Assembly (NCBI RefSeq): GCF_002261185.1 | Contig: NZ_NEVQ01000007.1 | Coordinates: forward strand, 1 to 64,000 | Source: Bordetella genomosp. 4 | Lineage (GTDB): Bacteria > Pseudomonadota > Gammaproteobacteria > Burkholderiales > Burkholderiaceae_B | DNA length: 64,000 bases | Direction of reading: 5' to 3' | Shown: one piece after another, positions 1-9,695 of the stretch | How positions within the stretch are numbered: the first letter of the stretch is position 1 | Layout of the letters: each line of letters begins with the position of its first letter | Notes under the pieces: model-generated | What the model was told of the DNA's origin: nothing | The model's database searches: none | The model's input: only the letters and a program-made list of their open reading frames with translations | Program-made: the position numbers and the translations under genes

Positions 1-54
1 GAGCGGAAGTCGTAGGTAGGCCCGAAGGGGCCGGACGAGACGAGCGATGCGGCA

Positions 55-109
55 GTCGGACGCGAAGGCGGCCGACCGACTCCGTGAAGCGCCAACACGG
101 TCACTGCCC
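55..109 (-). repeat. Partial copy of structured intergenic repeat family B
   Basis: Read on the minus strand, this segment matches 61242-61294 closely, sharing the run GTCGGTCGGCCGCC and similar flanks (roughly 45 of 55 positions by eye). At 61.2 kb that segment is the left half of a long inverted repeat. Here the partner arm would lie left of base 1, so the copy is probably cut by the window edge. The rest of 1-198 holds no gene I can support. Confidence 0.55.
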
Positions 110-198
110 CGCCTCGACGTCCAATAGAACTCATCCCCCCACTCCAGGCCCACAGCAACAGCAGTAATGCCAGCAATACGCCGCGGTCCTACCCAGAT

Positions 199-1098
199 TT
201 ATGGGTACGATGGGTCACCCTGCGCCAGTGTCTCGCAAGCCTGGCTCAGCTGATCAATGAATTCGCGATGCAGATTGGACAAGGGATCCTGCGTGCGCGT
301 CAGAATGCTGAGGGGCACTTTCAGCGGCGGGTCCAGCCGGCGCACCACCATGCCGGGACGCAGCATGGCCCGCACGGTGATGGCATCGACGATAGCCTCG
401 CCGCAACCTGCCTCGGCCAGGGCGCAGGCCACATAGTGCGTTTGCACCTGAATCGCCACGTCGGGATCCAGGCCCTGTGCGTCCAGGGCCATTTGCAACA
501 GCGCCCCCGAGGCATCGCGCGAATCCAGCACAATCAAGGTGTCGTCGACCAGATCAGACAGGCGCGTCGTTTTGCCGCCGTTCGGTTTGCGGCCCAGATG
601 CACCAGTTCGGTATGGCCCAACGGTGCGCGGGTCAGGCCCGCATAGTCTTGCATATCGAACGTCACGGCCAGATCGAGTTCGCGGCTCAACAGCCCCTGG
701 ACCAGCTCGGCGCTGTGATAGGTATGAATGTCGAACGTGATGCCGGGCTGCTTATCGCGGCTGGCGCGCACCACTTGAGGCAGCAAGCCCAGTCCCAAGG
801 CAGGCGCGCACCCCAGGCGGATGTGGCCGTGCGGGCGCTCGCGCAGACTCGCCGCCAGTCTGCGTACGCTATTGAGATCTTGATTCAGCCGGGTGACCTC
901 CGGGCTGAGGATCTCTGCCTCGCGCGTCGCGACCAGCCGGCCTTTGACGCGCTCGAACAGCTTGAATCCCAGTTGCATCTCTGCGTGCGCGAGCAATTTG
1001 CTCGCTGCCGGCTGAGAAATATGCAGCGCCGCGGCCGCCTCGGTCAGCGAACCGGTGCGGCGTATAGCCTCGAAAATCTCGATGTGTCGAAGGCGCAT
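199..1098 (-). CDS. LysR-family transcriptional regulator
   Basis: This 299-residue protein is a one-component DNA-binding regulator. An N-terminal winged helix-turn-helix occupies about residues 1-60 (AAAALHISQPAASKLLAHAE is the recognition region), followed by a periplasmic-binding-like effector domain (about 90-290). The open frame extends 86 codons upstream, but the LysR homology starts at the ATG at 1098 (MRLRHIEIFEAIRRTGS), so I use that start. The gene diverges from the gamma-glutamyltransferase gene at 1277, so it may control that gene. The ligand is unknown. Confidence 0.9.
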   Translation of the reverse strand: MRLRHIEIFEAIRRTGSLTEAAAALHISQPAASKLLAHAEMQLGFKLFERVKGRLVATREAEILSPEVTRLNQDLNSVRRLAASLRERPHGHIRLGCAPALGLGLLPQVVRASRDKQPGITFDIHTYHSAELVQGLLSRELDLAVTFDMQDYAGLTRAPLGHTELVHLGRKPNGGKTTRLSDLVDDTLIVLDSRDASGALLQMALDAQGLDPDVAIQVQTHYVACALAEAGCGEAIVDAITVRAMLRPGMVVRRLDPPLKVPLSILTRTQDPLSNLHREFIDQLSQACETLAQGDPSYP

Positions 1099-1114
1099 GG
1101 CAAAAGGGGAAGCG

Positions 1115-1214
1115 AAAACGCCCCATTCTATTGCGATAATGTGTGCGAAGGGGCGTGTGGTCCGGCGTTTGTGACTCGATGTGGTAGTTCGGCGATGCTT
1201 TATCAAAACGCCCC
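1115..1214. promoter_or_regulatory. Candidate LysR operator region between lysR and ggt
   Basis: In the 178-bp divergent spacer the 10-mer AAAACGCCCC occurs at 1115-1124 and again at 1205-1214. The inverse heptamer GGGGCGT lies between them at 1150-1156. Repeated, partly inverted motifs in a divergent spacer fit LysR-type binding sites, but no footprint or consensus supports this beyond the pattern. Confidence 0.35.
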
Positions 1215-1276
1215 GAGGCGATTGCCGCGCATCGAAAATGACACGCCTGCCGCGAACATGAGCTGGGGAGATCTTG

Positions 1277-3034
1277 ATGTCGATAAGAAAAAGTATCCTG
1301 GCGGGATGCGCCGCCGCCTTGTCGAGCGCTGCCGTGGCGCAGGTCGCCGTCGACACGCACGAAAATCTGAATCCCGAGATCGCCTCAGGCTATACGACCC
1401 GGCAGGCCGTCACAGGGCGGGACCTCATGGTGGCAACGGCCAATCCGCTGGCGACACAAGCGGGATATCGCATCTTGCAGAAAGGCGGCAGCGCCGTCGA
1501 TGCGGCCATCGCGGCCCAATTGGTGCTGGGCCTGACCGAGCCTCAATCCTCAGGTATTGGCGGGGGCGGTTTTCTCGTTCACTATGCCGCCGCGAATCGG
1601 CAACTGCGCGTCTACGACAGCCGGGAAACTGCGCCCGCGGCCGCGCGTCCCGATCGTTTCCTGCGCGACGGCAAACCGCTGCCGTTTGCCCAGGCCGTCA
1701 ACAATGGCCTATCCGTCGGCACGCCTGGCCTGTTGCGTGGCCTGGAACTCGCACATCGGCAACAGGGAAAATTGCCATGGCGTTCGCTATTCCAACCCGC
1801 CATTGAGCTGGCGACGCAAGGTTTTGCCGTCTCTCCCCGGTTGCATGCGCAGATCAAGGAGTCGCGTGACGCACTGGCCGCTCAGCCTGCCGCGGCTCGC
1901 TATTTTCTGGATGCGGCGGGAAATCCCTGGCCAGTCGGACACGTGCTGAAGAATCCCGACTATGCCGCCGTGCTAAGCCGTGTCGCCGACAAAGGGCCCG
2001 ATGCGTTCTATCACGGAGATATCGCGCGCGACATCGTGGCTGCCGTCCGTAGTCATGCGAGTCCAGGCGATCTGAGCGTCGCCGATCTGGCGGGCTATCG
2101 TGCGCGAGTGCGCGAGGCGGTGTGCGGCAACTATCGCGAATATCGTTTGTGCGGCGCGCCGCCGCCCAGCAGCGGCCCGTTGGCCGTGCTGCAGATGCTG
2201 GGCATTTTGCAGCACTTCCCCATGAGTCAGTTGGGACCTAACAGCGTGCAGGCGGTGCATTATTTCGCCGAGGCGGGGCGTCTGGCCTATGCCGATCGGG
2301 GTTTTTATGTTGGCGATCCAGAGTTCGTCAGGGTGCCTGTGCAGGCCATGTTGAATCCGGCGTACTTGGCCGAACGCGCCGCATTGGTTCATCTCGATCG
2401 CAGCATGGGAACCGCATTGCCGGGCGATCCTGCCAAACTGCTGTCGCAGCGCGCGCCAGATGATGCCTTGGAGCTTCCCTCAACGACTCACGTTGTTGTC
2501 GTGGATGCGCAGGGCAATGTATTGTCGATGACCAACACCATAGAGTCCGCGTTCGGCAGCAAGATCTTTGTCAGGGGCTTTTTGTTGAACAATGAACTGA
2601 CCGATTTCTCGATGTCATTTCAAGACCCGGAGGGCCGTCTAGTCGCCAACCGTGTGCAACCTGGCAAGCGGCCGCGCAGCTCCATGGCGCCGATGATCGT
2701 GTTTCGCGATGGCCAGCCATATATGGCGGTAGGTTCACCCGGTGGCAGCGCCATCATCAACTACGTGGCCAAGACCTTGGTCGGTGTGTTGGATTGGAAT
2801 CTCGATATCCAACAAGCGATTGCCCTACCCAACATGGGCAGCCGCAACCAAGCGACCGAGCTGGAGCAGGGAACCGCGTTGGTGGAAATGGCGCCGCTGC
2901 TGCGAGCCAAGGGCCATGAGGTCAAGCTGACCGATTTTCCCAGCGGTATTCAGGGGATCGTGATGGACCGCGGTGTCTTGACAGGCGGCGCTGATCCGCG
3001 GCGTGAGGGGTTGGTGCTGGGTGAGAAAAATTGA
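1277..3034 (+). CDS. ggt: Gamma-glutamyltransferase (periplasmic)
   Basis: The enzyme hydrolyses or transfers the gamma-glutamyl group of glutathione and related compounds and matures by self-cleavage into two subunits. A Sec-type signal peptide (about residues 1-22, ending AVA-Q) predicts a periplasmic location. The autocleavage and nucleophile threonine is T403 in the STTHVVVVD motif, followed by MTNTIESAFGS; PGGSAIINYV near the C-terminus is also family-typical. Its 585 residues are normal for the family. The start is ATG 1277, six bases after GGGGAG, rather than the TTG just upstream. Together with the ChaC-like enzyme at 36.6 kb it suggests glutathione use. Confidence 0.93.
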   Translation: MSIRKSILAGCAAALSSAAVAQVAVDTHENLNPEIASGYTTRQAVTGRDLMVATANPLATQAGYRILQKGGSAVDAAIAAQLVLGLTEPQSSGIGGGGFLVHYAAANRQLRVYDSRETAPAAARPDRFLRDGKPLPFAQAVNNGLSVGTPGLLRGLELAHRQQGKLPWRSLFQPAIELATQGFAVSPRLHAQIKESRDALAAQPAAARYFLDAAGNPWPVGHVLKNPDYAAVLSRVADKGPDAFYHGDIARDIVAAVRSHASPGDLSVADLAGYRARVREAVCGNYREYRLCGAPPPSSGPLAVLQMLGILQHFPMSQLGPNSVQAVHYFAEAGRLAYADRGFYVGDPEFVRVPVQAMLNPAYLAERAALVHLDRSMGTALPGDPAKLLSQRAPDDALELPSTTHVVVVDAQGNVLSMTNTIESAFGSKIFVRGFLLNNELTDFSMSFQDPEGRLVANRVQPGKRPRSSMAPMIVFRDGQPYMAVGSPGGSAIINYVAKTLVGVLDWNLDIQQAIALPNMGSRNQATELEQGTALVEMAPLLRAKGHEVKLTDFPSGIQGIVMDRGVLTGGADPRREGLVLGEKN

Positions 3035-3042
3035 GGTTGAAG

Positions 3043-3095
3043 TACGGGCGCCTGTTAAGCCGGTATTGCCCCAGGCCGGCGCCTCAGCGCCCGTA
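3043..3095. terminator. Stem-loop between convergent ggt and dehydratase genes
   Basis: TACGGGCGC (3043-3051) pairs with GCGCCCGTA (3087-3095), with further GC-rich pairing in between. It sits between two converging genes, where a bidirectional terminator is expected. There is no clear T tract, so this is weak. Confidence 0.35.
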
Positions 3096-3104
3096 TTCGC
3101 TCCA

Positions 3105-4892
3105 TCAATGATTGTGGCGCGGCATGCGCTTTGCGATCTGCCGGAATTGCAGCGCGTCTTCCAATACCGCGCCCTCGGCCAATGAGCCGACCCCCCGGCG
3201 ATAAATCATCTGCCAGGGCGTGGCGTCGGCGGGCACGGCGGGAATGCCGTCGGTTTGTTTGCGGCGCGCGATTTCGGCATCGTCCACCAGCGCATCACAG
3301 AGCCCTCGGTTCAAATCGATGCGTATCTTGTCGCCTGTGCGCAGCCACGACAGCCCGCCTCCGGCGGCGCTTTCGGGCGACGCGTTCAAAATGGACGGAC
3401 TGTCGGCCGTGCCGGATTGACGTCCGTCGCCCAGGGTGGGCAGGCTGGAGATACCCTTGCGCAGCAAAGCGTCTGGCGGCTGCATATTGACGACCTCGGC
3501 CGAGCCTGGCCAGCCAATGGGGCCCGCGCCCCGGATCACCAGGATGCAGCGTTCGTCGATATTCAGCGCCGGGTCGTTGATGCGGCGGTGATAATCCTCG
3601 GACCCGTCGAACACAATCGCGCGGCATTCAAAAATGCCTTCGCTGCCGGGCTCGCTCAAATAGCGTTGCCGGAATTCTTCCGAGATCACGCTGGTTTTCA
3701 TGATCGCGAAATCAAACAGATTGCCCTTGAGTACCATGAACCCTGCGCGCTCTTTCAATGGCGCGGCATAGGGATAGATGACTTCGCGATCCGTGCTTTC
3801 GCGGCCTTGCAGGTTTTCGCGCACGGTCTTGCCCGTGACGGTGGGACAGTCGCCGTCCAGTTTGCCTTGCTGCAGCAGTTCCCACATGACAGCGGGGACG
3901 CCGCCCGCGCGATGAAAGCGCTCGCTCAAGTATTTACCGGCAGGCTGCACGTTGGCCAATAGCGGCAGGTCGTAACCCTCGCGTTGCCAGTCGTCCAGCG
4001 GCAAGTCCACACCCGCATGGCGCGCCATGGCCATCAAGTGCGGTTGCGCATTGGTGGACCCGCCCAGCGCGGTATTGACGCGGATAGCATTCAAAAAGGC
4101 GGAGCGCGTCATGATGTCGGATGGCTTGATGTCATCCAACACCAGATCTACCGCCCGGCGGCCCGTGCGGTAGGCCATCTGGCCGCGTTCGCGATAAGCG
4201 GCCGGAATCGCCGCACAGCCGGTCAACGACATGCCCAGCGCCTCGGCCATGGCGTTCATGGTCGAGGCCGTGCCCATGGTGTTGCAGTGGCCTACCGAAG
4301 GCGCGGAGTCCAACGCGGCCTGCATGAATTCTTCTTCGTTGATTTGCCCTGCGGCGAGTTTGCGGCGCGAGCGCCAGATCACCGTGCCGGAGCCTACCAG
4401 CTCATTTTCATGCCAGCCATCCAGCATGGGGCCGCCGGACAGCACAATGGCAGGAATGTCGACCGTAGACGCCGCCATCAAGGCAGAAGGCGTGCTCTTG
4501 TCGCAGCCGGTCATGAGCACCACGCCATCGATGGGATAGCCATACAGGATTTCCACCAGGCCCAGATAGGCGAGGTTGCGATCGAGTGCGGCGGTAGGGC
4601 GTTTGCAGTTCTCGAACAAGGGGTGCGTCGGGAATTCGATAGGGATGCCGCCGGCATCACGGACCCCATCGCGCACGCGTTTGACCAGTTCCACATGCAC
4701 GCGATTGCAGGGCACCAGATCGCTGCCGCTTTGCGCAATGCCGATGATGGGTTTGCCGGAGCGCAGTTCCTCCGGTGTGACACCGTAATTCATGAAGCGC
4801 TCCAGATACAGCGCTGTCATGTCGATGTGATCCGGATTATCGAACCAGTCCAGTGAACGCAACCGTTTGACGGGTTTTTTACTGTTGTTCAT
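3105..4892 (-). CDS. IlvD/Edd-family sugar-acid dehydratase
   Basis: This 595-residue protein is a dihydroxy-acid/6-phosphogluconate dehydratase family member. It would turn an aldonate into a 2-keto-3-deoxy acid with an Fe-S cluster. The cluster cysteines are visible at C62 (DLVPCNR), C130 (MTGCDKSTP) and C203 ([11 protein letters not shown]). The overall pattern (LDWFDNPDH start, [19 protein letters not shown]) looks more like arabinonate/xylonate-type sugar-acid dehydratases than like biosynthetic IlvD. It lies 12 bases downstream of the erythronate-dehydrogenase-like gene, in the same operon. The exact substrate is not readable from sequence. Confidence 0.88.
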   Translation of the reverse strand: MNNSKKPVKRLRSLDWFDNPDHIDMTALYLERFMNYGVTPEELRSGKPIIGIAQSGSDLVPCNRVHVELVKRVRDGVRDAGGIPIEFPTHPLFENCKRPTAALDRNLAYLGLVEILYGYPIDGVVLMTGCDKSTPSALMAASTVDIPAIVLSGGPMLDGWHENELVGSGTVIWRSRRKLAAGQINEEEFMQAALDSAPSVGHCNTMGTASTMNAMAEALGMSLTGCAAIPAAYRERGQMAYRTGRRAVDLVLDDIKPSDIMTRSAFLNAIRVNTALGGSTNAQPHLMAMARHAGVDLPLDDWQREGYDLPLLANVQPAGKYLSERFHRAGGVPAVMWELLQQGKLDGDCPTVTGKTVRENLQGRESTDREVIYPYAAPLKERAGFMVLKGNLFDFAIMKTSVISEEFRQRYLSEPGSEGIFECRAIVFDGSEDYHRRINDPALNIDERCILVIRGAGPIGWPGSAEVVNMQPPDALLRKGISSLPTLGDGRQSGTADSPSILNASPESAAGGGLSWLRTGDKIRIDLNRGLCDALVDDAEIARRKQTDGIPAVPADATPWQMIYRRGVGSLAEGAVLEDALQFRQIAKRMPRHNH

Positions 4893-4904
4893 GTCTACTC
4901 CGGG

Positions 4905-5891
4905 TTAGCCTAGCTTGCCGCCGAGTTCGTCTTCGATATGGGCGCGTATGATCTCGTCGAACGAGGATTCCGCCGTAAAGCCCAGCTCGCGCGCCCGCGT
5001 GGCGGTAAATCCGGGGGCCCAGCCTTGGACCATTTGGGTGATCATGGCGTCGGGCTCGCGCCGAATCAGCGCGACGGCCTTGTCACCGGCTACGCGGCGC
5101 AATGCCTCGATCTGTTCGCCGACGGTGGCGCTGACGCCGGGCATGTTCAGATTGCGCCTCGGTCCCACACGTTGCAAGTCCAGCGTGGCGGCATGGCGCA
5201 GGAATCCCACTGCAGAGCGCGGCGAGGCATGCCAATGCCGAACATCCTCCGGGACGGGCAGCACCGCCTCCTGGCCTACCAGGGGCTCGCGCAAAATGCT
5301 GGAAAAAAAGCCCGATGCCGCCTTGTTGGGCTTGCCCGGGCGTACGCACAGGGTCGGCAGGCGTATCCCTATCCCATCGAAAAAGCCGCGTCGCGTGTAG
5401 TCGGACAGCAACAGTTCGCTGATGGCTTTTTGCGTGCCATAGCTCGTCAACGGCGTATGGTGAAAATCGTCGGGGATGGGGTAGGGCAACGGCGCGCCAT
5501 AGACGGCGATCGATGAGGCGAACACGACGCGGGGTTTATAGCCGTCGGCTGCCGATTGCACACGGATGGCGTCAAACAGATAGCGGGTGCCATCCAGATT
5601 GATGCGGTAGCCCTTGTCGAAATCCAGCTCGGCTTCGCCCGACACGATTGCTGCCAGATGCACTATCAGATCGGGCCGGCCGGCCACGAGCGCCTCGGCC
5701 TTGCCCGGCTCGGACAAATCCGCGGCCTGGCAGTCGACCTGCCCAGCAAATCCCGCGGGCGCCTCCGGGGGCACGACGTCCCACAAGGTCAATCGGTCTA
5801 CGTGGTGCGCGCCCAACACGTTGTCGCGCGCCAACGATTCGGTCAATTTCCGGCCGACCATCCCGGCCGCGCCAATGACGGCGATATGCAT
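4905..5891 (-). CDS. NAD-dependent epimerase/dehydrogenase, D-erythronate dehydrogenase-like
   Basis: This 328-residue extended short-chain dehydrogenase has an N-terminal Rossmann motif (GAAGMVG, residues 7-13) and the catalytic set S126/S127, Y151 and K155 (FASSIAVYG then SYGTQK). The whole-length pattern, including LPTLCVRPGKPNKAASGFFSSI, matches the DenD-type branch that oxidises erythronate at C2. It is the first gene of a two-gene minus-strand operon with the dehydratase, divergent from the FAD-oxidase gene. I infer a role in sugar-acid catabolism; substrate moderately sure. Confidence 0.82.
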   Translation of the reverse strand: MHIAVIGAAGMVGRKLTESLARDNVLGAHHVDRLTLWDVVPPEAPAGFAGQVDCQAADLSEPGKAEALVAGRPDLIVHLAAIVSGEAELDFDKGYRINLDGTRYLFDAIRVQSAADGYKPRVVFASSIAVYGAPLPYPIPDDFHHTPLTSYGTQKAISELLLSDYTRRGFFDGIGIRLPTLCVRPGKPNKAASGFFSSILREPLVGQEAVLPVPEDVRHWHASPRSAVGFLRHAATLDLQRVGPRRNLNMPGVSATVGEQIEALRRVAGDKAVALIRREPDAMITQMVQGWAPGFTATRARELGFTAESSFDEIIRAHIEDELGGKLG

Positions 5892-6002
5892 AACAGTCTC
5901 CTCCGGGCATCCCGATGCCCGATGTTGTTGTTCGAGGGCTAGGGTTGTTCTCTAGTAGTCATAACCTGCACTTCCAGGTAATCTGATGACCTATTATAGG
6001 GT

Positions 6003-6011
6003 TGTCTGACA
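6003..6011. promoter_or_regulatory. Candidate FCD/GntR operator
   Basis: TGTC-T-GACA is a perfect short inverted repeat in the 170-bp spacer between the two divergent transcription units, just downstream of the -10-like TATTAT. FadR/FCD-type GntR proteins often bind short dyads of this style, and such a regulator is encoded at 7532. The site is too short to be certain. Confidence 0.3.
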
Positions 6012-6061
6012 GGCTGACTACTGGTAAAAACCAGCCCAACGAAAAAAATCTGGAGACTCGC

Positions 6062-7501
6062 ATGACATCGTCGGCTATCGCCCACACCGCTGACTTGCAG
6101 GCCGCATTGGTACGCAGGCTCGGGGCTGCGTCGGTGATTACCGATCCTCAGGACCAGGTGCGTTATTGCCGCGACTGGCATGGCGACGTGACTTCGGGCG
6201 CGGTGGCCGTATTGCGCCCCGATTCCACGCAAGCCGTGGCAGAGGCGGTGCGCGTGTGTGCCGAACTGGGACTGGCTGTCGTTCCTCAAGGGGGGAACAC
6301 CGGCTTGGTGTTGGGAGCCACTCCTGATGATCCTCAGCATCAAGTCGTGTTGACCCTGGAGCGCATGAACCGCGTGCGCAGCATGGACCCGGGCGATTTC
6401 TCTGCGGTGGTCGAGGCAGGATGCGTCCTGCAACAGGTTCAAGAGGCTGCTGAGGATGCCGGTATGTTCCTAGGGCTGTCGCTGGGCGCCGAGGGCAGTT
6501 GCCAGATAGGCGGCAATATCAGCACCAATGCCGGCGGCATTAACGTATTGCGTTATGGCATGGCGCGCGAGCAGGTATTGGGACTGGAAGTCGTGCTGCC
6601 AGACGGCACGATCCTGGATGCGTTGGGGACCTTGCGTAAAGACAACCGCGGCATCGACATCAAGCAATTGTTCATCGGCGCCGAAGGCATCCTGGGTGTG
6701 GTCACCGCGGTGTCGTTGAAACTGCACCCGCGTCCCGAACAGGTCGAGACGGCCTTGCTGGGCGTGGACTCGCTGCATACGGCGATTGCGCTGTACCGCC
6801 GCGCACGGCGCGATTGTTGCGATCTGATGACTGCTTTCGAGTTCATGCCGCCGTCGGCCTTCATGCTGGCGCGCGAGGCGATTCCCAGCCTCACGCTGCC
6901 GATCGCAATGGACCATCCCGGTTATGTGCTGATGGAGCTCTCAGGTTCGGGCCTGGTCGATATGCGCGCCTTGCTGGACCGTTTTCTGGAAAACGTCATG
7001 GCCGATGAGCTGGTGCGTGATGGGGTGGTGGCAGCCTCTCGGGCGCAGGCCGCCAATCTCTGGAAATTCCGCGAGGCCATGAACGAGGGTCAGGCGCAGC
7101 GTGGCGCGCATCTGCGTACCGATGTGTCGGTGTCGCTGTCTCAATTGTCGAGTTTTGTCGAGCAGGCCGAGACGCGGCTGCGGGCCGAGTTTCCTGATTG
7201 CCTGACGCTGTCATATGGTCACGTGGGTGATGGCAATGTGCACATCAATGTGATTCCGCCCGCCTCTGCAGATGCCGTCGAGCGCGATCGCGTGATTCAC
7301 GATGCCAAGGACTGTATCAACGCCGTGATTGACGAGTTTCGCGGCAGTATCAGTGCCGAGCACGGCATTGGCCGTTTGAAACGCCCTGAATTCGAGGCGC
7401 GTATCAGCGACCCGCGCCGCCAGCTGTTGACGGCCATCAAGCGGGCGATTGATCCGGATGGCAGGCTCAATCCAAATTGCCAGATACGGTGCAATGCCTG
7501 A
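6062..7501 (+). CDS. FAD-linked 2-hydroxyacid dehydrogenase (GlcD/D2HGDH type)
   Basis: This 479-residue flavoenzyme of the FAD-binding-4 / FAD-oxidase-C family would oxidise a D-2-hydroxy acid and pass electrons to a carrier. It shows the FAD-binding signature PQGGNTGLVLGATP, the substrate/metal motifs SYGHVGDGNVHINVIP and SAEHGIGRLKRPE, and ends typically. The frame opens at 6002, but ATG 6062 has GGAG six bases upstream and gives the normal N-terminus. It is the first plus-strand gene of the sugar-acid cluster; the substrate is probably a hydroxy acid made by this pathway. Confidence 0.85.
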   Translation: MTSSAIAHTADLQAALVRRLGAASVITDPQDQVRYCRDWHGDVTSGAVAVLRPDSTQAVAEAVRVCAELGLAVVPQGGNTGLVLGATPDDPQHQVVLTLERMNRVRSMDPGDFSAVVEAGCVLQQVQEAAEDAGMFLGLSLGAEGSCQIGGNISTNAGGINVLRYGMAREQVLGLEVVLPDGTILDALGTLRKDNRGIDIKQLFIGAEGILGVVTAVSLKLHPRPEQVETALLGVDSLHTAIALYRRARRDCCDLMTAFEFMPPSAFMLAREAIPSLTLPIAMDHPGYVLMELSGSGLVDMRALLDRFLENVMADELVRDGVVAASRAQAANLWKFREAMNEGQAQRGAHLRTDVSVSLSQLSSFVEQAETRLRAEFPDCLTLSYGHVGDGNVHINVIPPASADAVERDRVIHDAKDCINAVIDEFRGSISAEHGIGRLKRPEFEARISDPRRQLLTAIKRAIDPDGRLNPNCQIRCNA

Positions 7502-7531
7502 TGGGCGCTGACGCCATAACGCAGGAACACA

Positions 7532-8284
7532 ATGGTTAACTTCGGACAGATCCAGCGCTTGGAGCATTTGCCTGCCAAGGTCGCTGCGACCATAGGACAA
7601 GAAATCTCGTCGGGCCGGCTCAAGGCCGGCGAGAAACTTCCTACGGAACACGAACTGGCCAGGACGTTCGGCGTGAGCCGTTCGGTTGTGCGCGAGGCCA
7701 TTGCGCAATTGCGCAATGAGGGCCTGCTCGATACCCGGCAGGGCGTCGGCGCATTTGTGCTGGAGCCGCAGCGCCGGCCGGTCATTCGCATCGATAGTAC
7801 CGATTTGTCCAACCCCGAAAGCTTTCGCAGTCTCTTTCAGCTGCGCGTGCCTTTGGAGGTCGAGGCGGCGGGACTGGCGGCGTTGCATCACACCGCCGAG
7901 GAACTCGAACGCCTGGATGAAGCGCTCGACATCATGCGCGGCATGGATACCCGCTGGACGTCCGAGGGTGTCGCTGCGGATCTGGAGTTTCATTGCGCGC
8001 TGGCCGACGCTACGCATAACGAGTACTACTCGATGTTCGTGGGATTCATCGGCGAAAAAATCACCAACACGATTGCGGTGGCGCGTGCGCGTGCCGAGCT
8101 GGAACAGATTGTGCAGATTACCGTCGCCGAACATACGGCGGTACGCGATGCCATCGCGTCGCGCGACATGATGCAGGCGCGTGCCGCGATGCGAACCCAT
8201 ATTCTGGGAGCTGCCGCGCGCCTGGATCTGCAATTGGAGAGCCCCACCGGCGATAGCGCCAGAGACGACGGTGGAGTGGCTTGA
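7532..8284 (+). CDS. GntR-family regulator, FadR/FCD subfamily
   Basis: This 250-residue repressor-type protein has an N-terminal winged helix (about residues 10-75; EKLPTEHELARTFGVSRSVV) and a C-terminal all-helical FCD ligand/metal domain (about 90-230) with the characteristic D and H residues (DLEFHCALADATHN; EHTAVRDAI). It is embedded in the sugar-acid cluster and probably senses an intermediate of it, controlling the divergent promoters around 5.9-6.06 kb. Confidence 0.9.
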   Translation: MVNFGQIQRLEHLPAKVAATIGQEISSGRLKAGEKLPTEHELARTFGVSRSVVREAIAQLRNEGLLDTRQGVGAFVLEPQRRPVIRIDSTDLSNPESFRSLFQLRVPLEVEAAGLAALHHTAEELERLDEALDIMRGMDTRWTSEGVAADLEFHCALADATHNEYYSMFVGFIGEKITNTIAVARARAELEQIVQITVAEHTAVRDAIASRDMMQARAAMRTHILGAAARLDLQLESPTGDSARDDGGVA

Positions 8285-8368
8285 TATCGAGGCGGGATAA
8301 AGCGCTCGCGACATTTTTATTTCGAATGACAACCGTATTCGCGCGATATGCGCGATCAGGAGACTAGA

Positions 8369-9592
8369 ATGACTGCGCCCGGCGCATCCTCAGATACCTC
8401 CACGAAGCGAGGCGACGCAGCTGCTCAACGTGCGCAGATGAGCGCGGCCGATATTCTGCCCCGTGATATCGGCAAGGCCCGCCTGGTCGGCCGTGTCTGG
8501 TCCAAGCAGATGGGTGGGCCATGCCCGGTATTCCTGCGCCAGGGGCAGCTTTATGATGCCAGCAGCGTGGCGTGCACGCTATCCGCATTGCTCGAGCGTT
8601 CTGACCTGCTGAAGCAGTTTGATCAGAATCGCGATCTGCCTGCGTTGGGCAGCGTGCAGGATTTTCTCGATGGCTCAGCCGGTGAATTGCTGGCCCCGCT
8701 CGATCTGCAGGCCGTCAAGGCGGCCGGCGTAACGTTTGCCGACAGCATGCTGGAGCGCGTGATCGAAGAACAAGCCAAAGGCGATCCCTCCCAGGCCCAG
8801 GCGATCCGCGCCAAATTGGCGCCCGTGCTGGGAGATAACCTGCGCGGTCTCGTGGCAGGTTCGGAACAGGCACAACAGGTCAAAGCACTGCTACAGGATA
8901 TGGGCCTGTGGTCGCAGTACCTCGAGGTCGGCATCGGTCCGGACGCAGAGATCTTTACCAAGGCGCAACCCATGTCGTCGGTGGGCTGCGGCGCAACGAT
9001 CGGCATTCATCCCGGATCGCATTGGAACAATCCCGAGCCCGAAGTCGTGCTGGCGATTACCTCGGACGGCCGTATCGTCGGCGCCACCCTGGGCAACGAT
9101 GTCAACTTGCGCGACTTCGAGGGGCGGTCTGCCTTGCTCTTGAGCAAGGCCAAGGACAACAACGCTTCTTGCGCCATTGGACCTTTCATCCGTTTGCTCG
9201 ATGACGAATTCACCCTCGCGGCCTTGGGCCAGTTAGAGGTGTCGCTGGATGTGCGAGGGACCGACGGGTTTCACATGCAGGGCGTCAGCCCGATGTCGGC
9301 GATCAGCCGTACGCCGCGCGATCTGGCCGATCAGTTGTTGAATCGCTGCCATCAATATCCCGACGGCGCCGTGTTGTTCCTGGGCACCATGTTCGCGCCG
9401 ACCAAAGACCGGCGCGGTGAAGGGCAGGGCTTTACTCACGAGGTGGGCGACCGCGTCAGTATCTCGAGTCCCGCGCTGGGGCAGTTGGTCAACTGGGTCG
9501 ATACGTCAGATGCTTGTCCCGAATGGACATTCGGCGTTGGCGCATTGATGCGCAATCTGGCTGAGAGGGGGTTGTTGACGCCTAAAGCATAG
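8369..9592 (+). CDS. Fumarylacetoacetate-hydrolase-family enzyme (2-keto-3-deoxy-acid dehydratase/hydrolase type)
   Basis: This 407-residue protein has a C-terminal FAH fold (about residues 190-400) with GIHPGSHWNNPEPEVVL and FEGRSALLLSKAKDNNASC, which hold the metal-binding Glu/Asp residues. Members of this long subtype act on 2-keto-3-deoxy sugar acids in oxidative pentose and hexonate pathways, which fits the neighbouring dehydratase. The start is ATG 8369, after AGGAGA five bases upstream, rather than the in-frame ATG at 8348. Exact reaction unproven. Confidence 0.83.
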   Translation: MTAPGASSDTSTKRGDAAAQRAQMSAADILPRDIGKARLVGRVWSKQMGGPCPVFLRQGQLYDASSVACTLSALLERSDLLKQFDQNRDLPALGSVQDFLDGSAGELLAPLDLQAVKAAGVTFADSMLERVIEEQAKGDPSQAQAIRAKLAPVLGDNLRGLVAGSEQAQQVKALLQDMGLWSQYLEVGIGPDAEIFTKAQPMSSVGCGATIGIHPGSHWNNPEPEVVLAITSDGRIVGATLGNDVNLRDFEGRSALLLSKAKDNNASCAIGPFIRLLDDEFTLAALGQLEVSLDVRGTDGFHMQGVSPMSAISRTPRDLADQLLNRCHQYPDGAVLFLGTMFAPTKDRRGEGQGFTHEVGDRVSISSPALGQLVNWVDTSDACPEWTFGVGALMRNLAERGLLTPKA

Positions 9593-9695
9593 AAGGTCCC
9601 GGCTGGCCCCGGTCAGCCACAGCATTGCTCTGCATGATGACTAATAACGCATCGCGCACGCCGGAGGGCGCAGCGCGATCACCAAGGAGACAAGT

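Noticed and set aside
268-1806. Long plus-strand open frame (512 codons) over the LysR gene and the start of ggt
   Set aside because: It lies antisense to a clear LysR gene and out of frame with ggt; His/Gln/Arg-rich translation without domains, typical of high-GC shadow frames.
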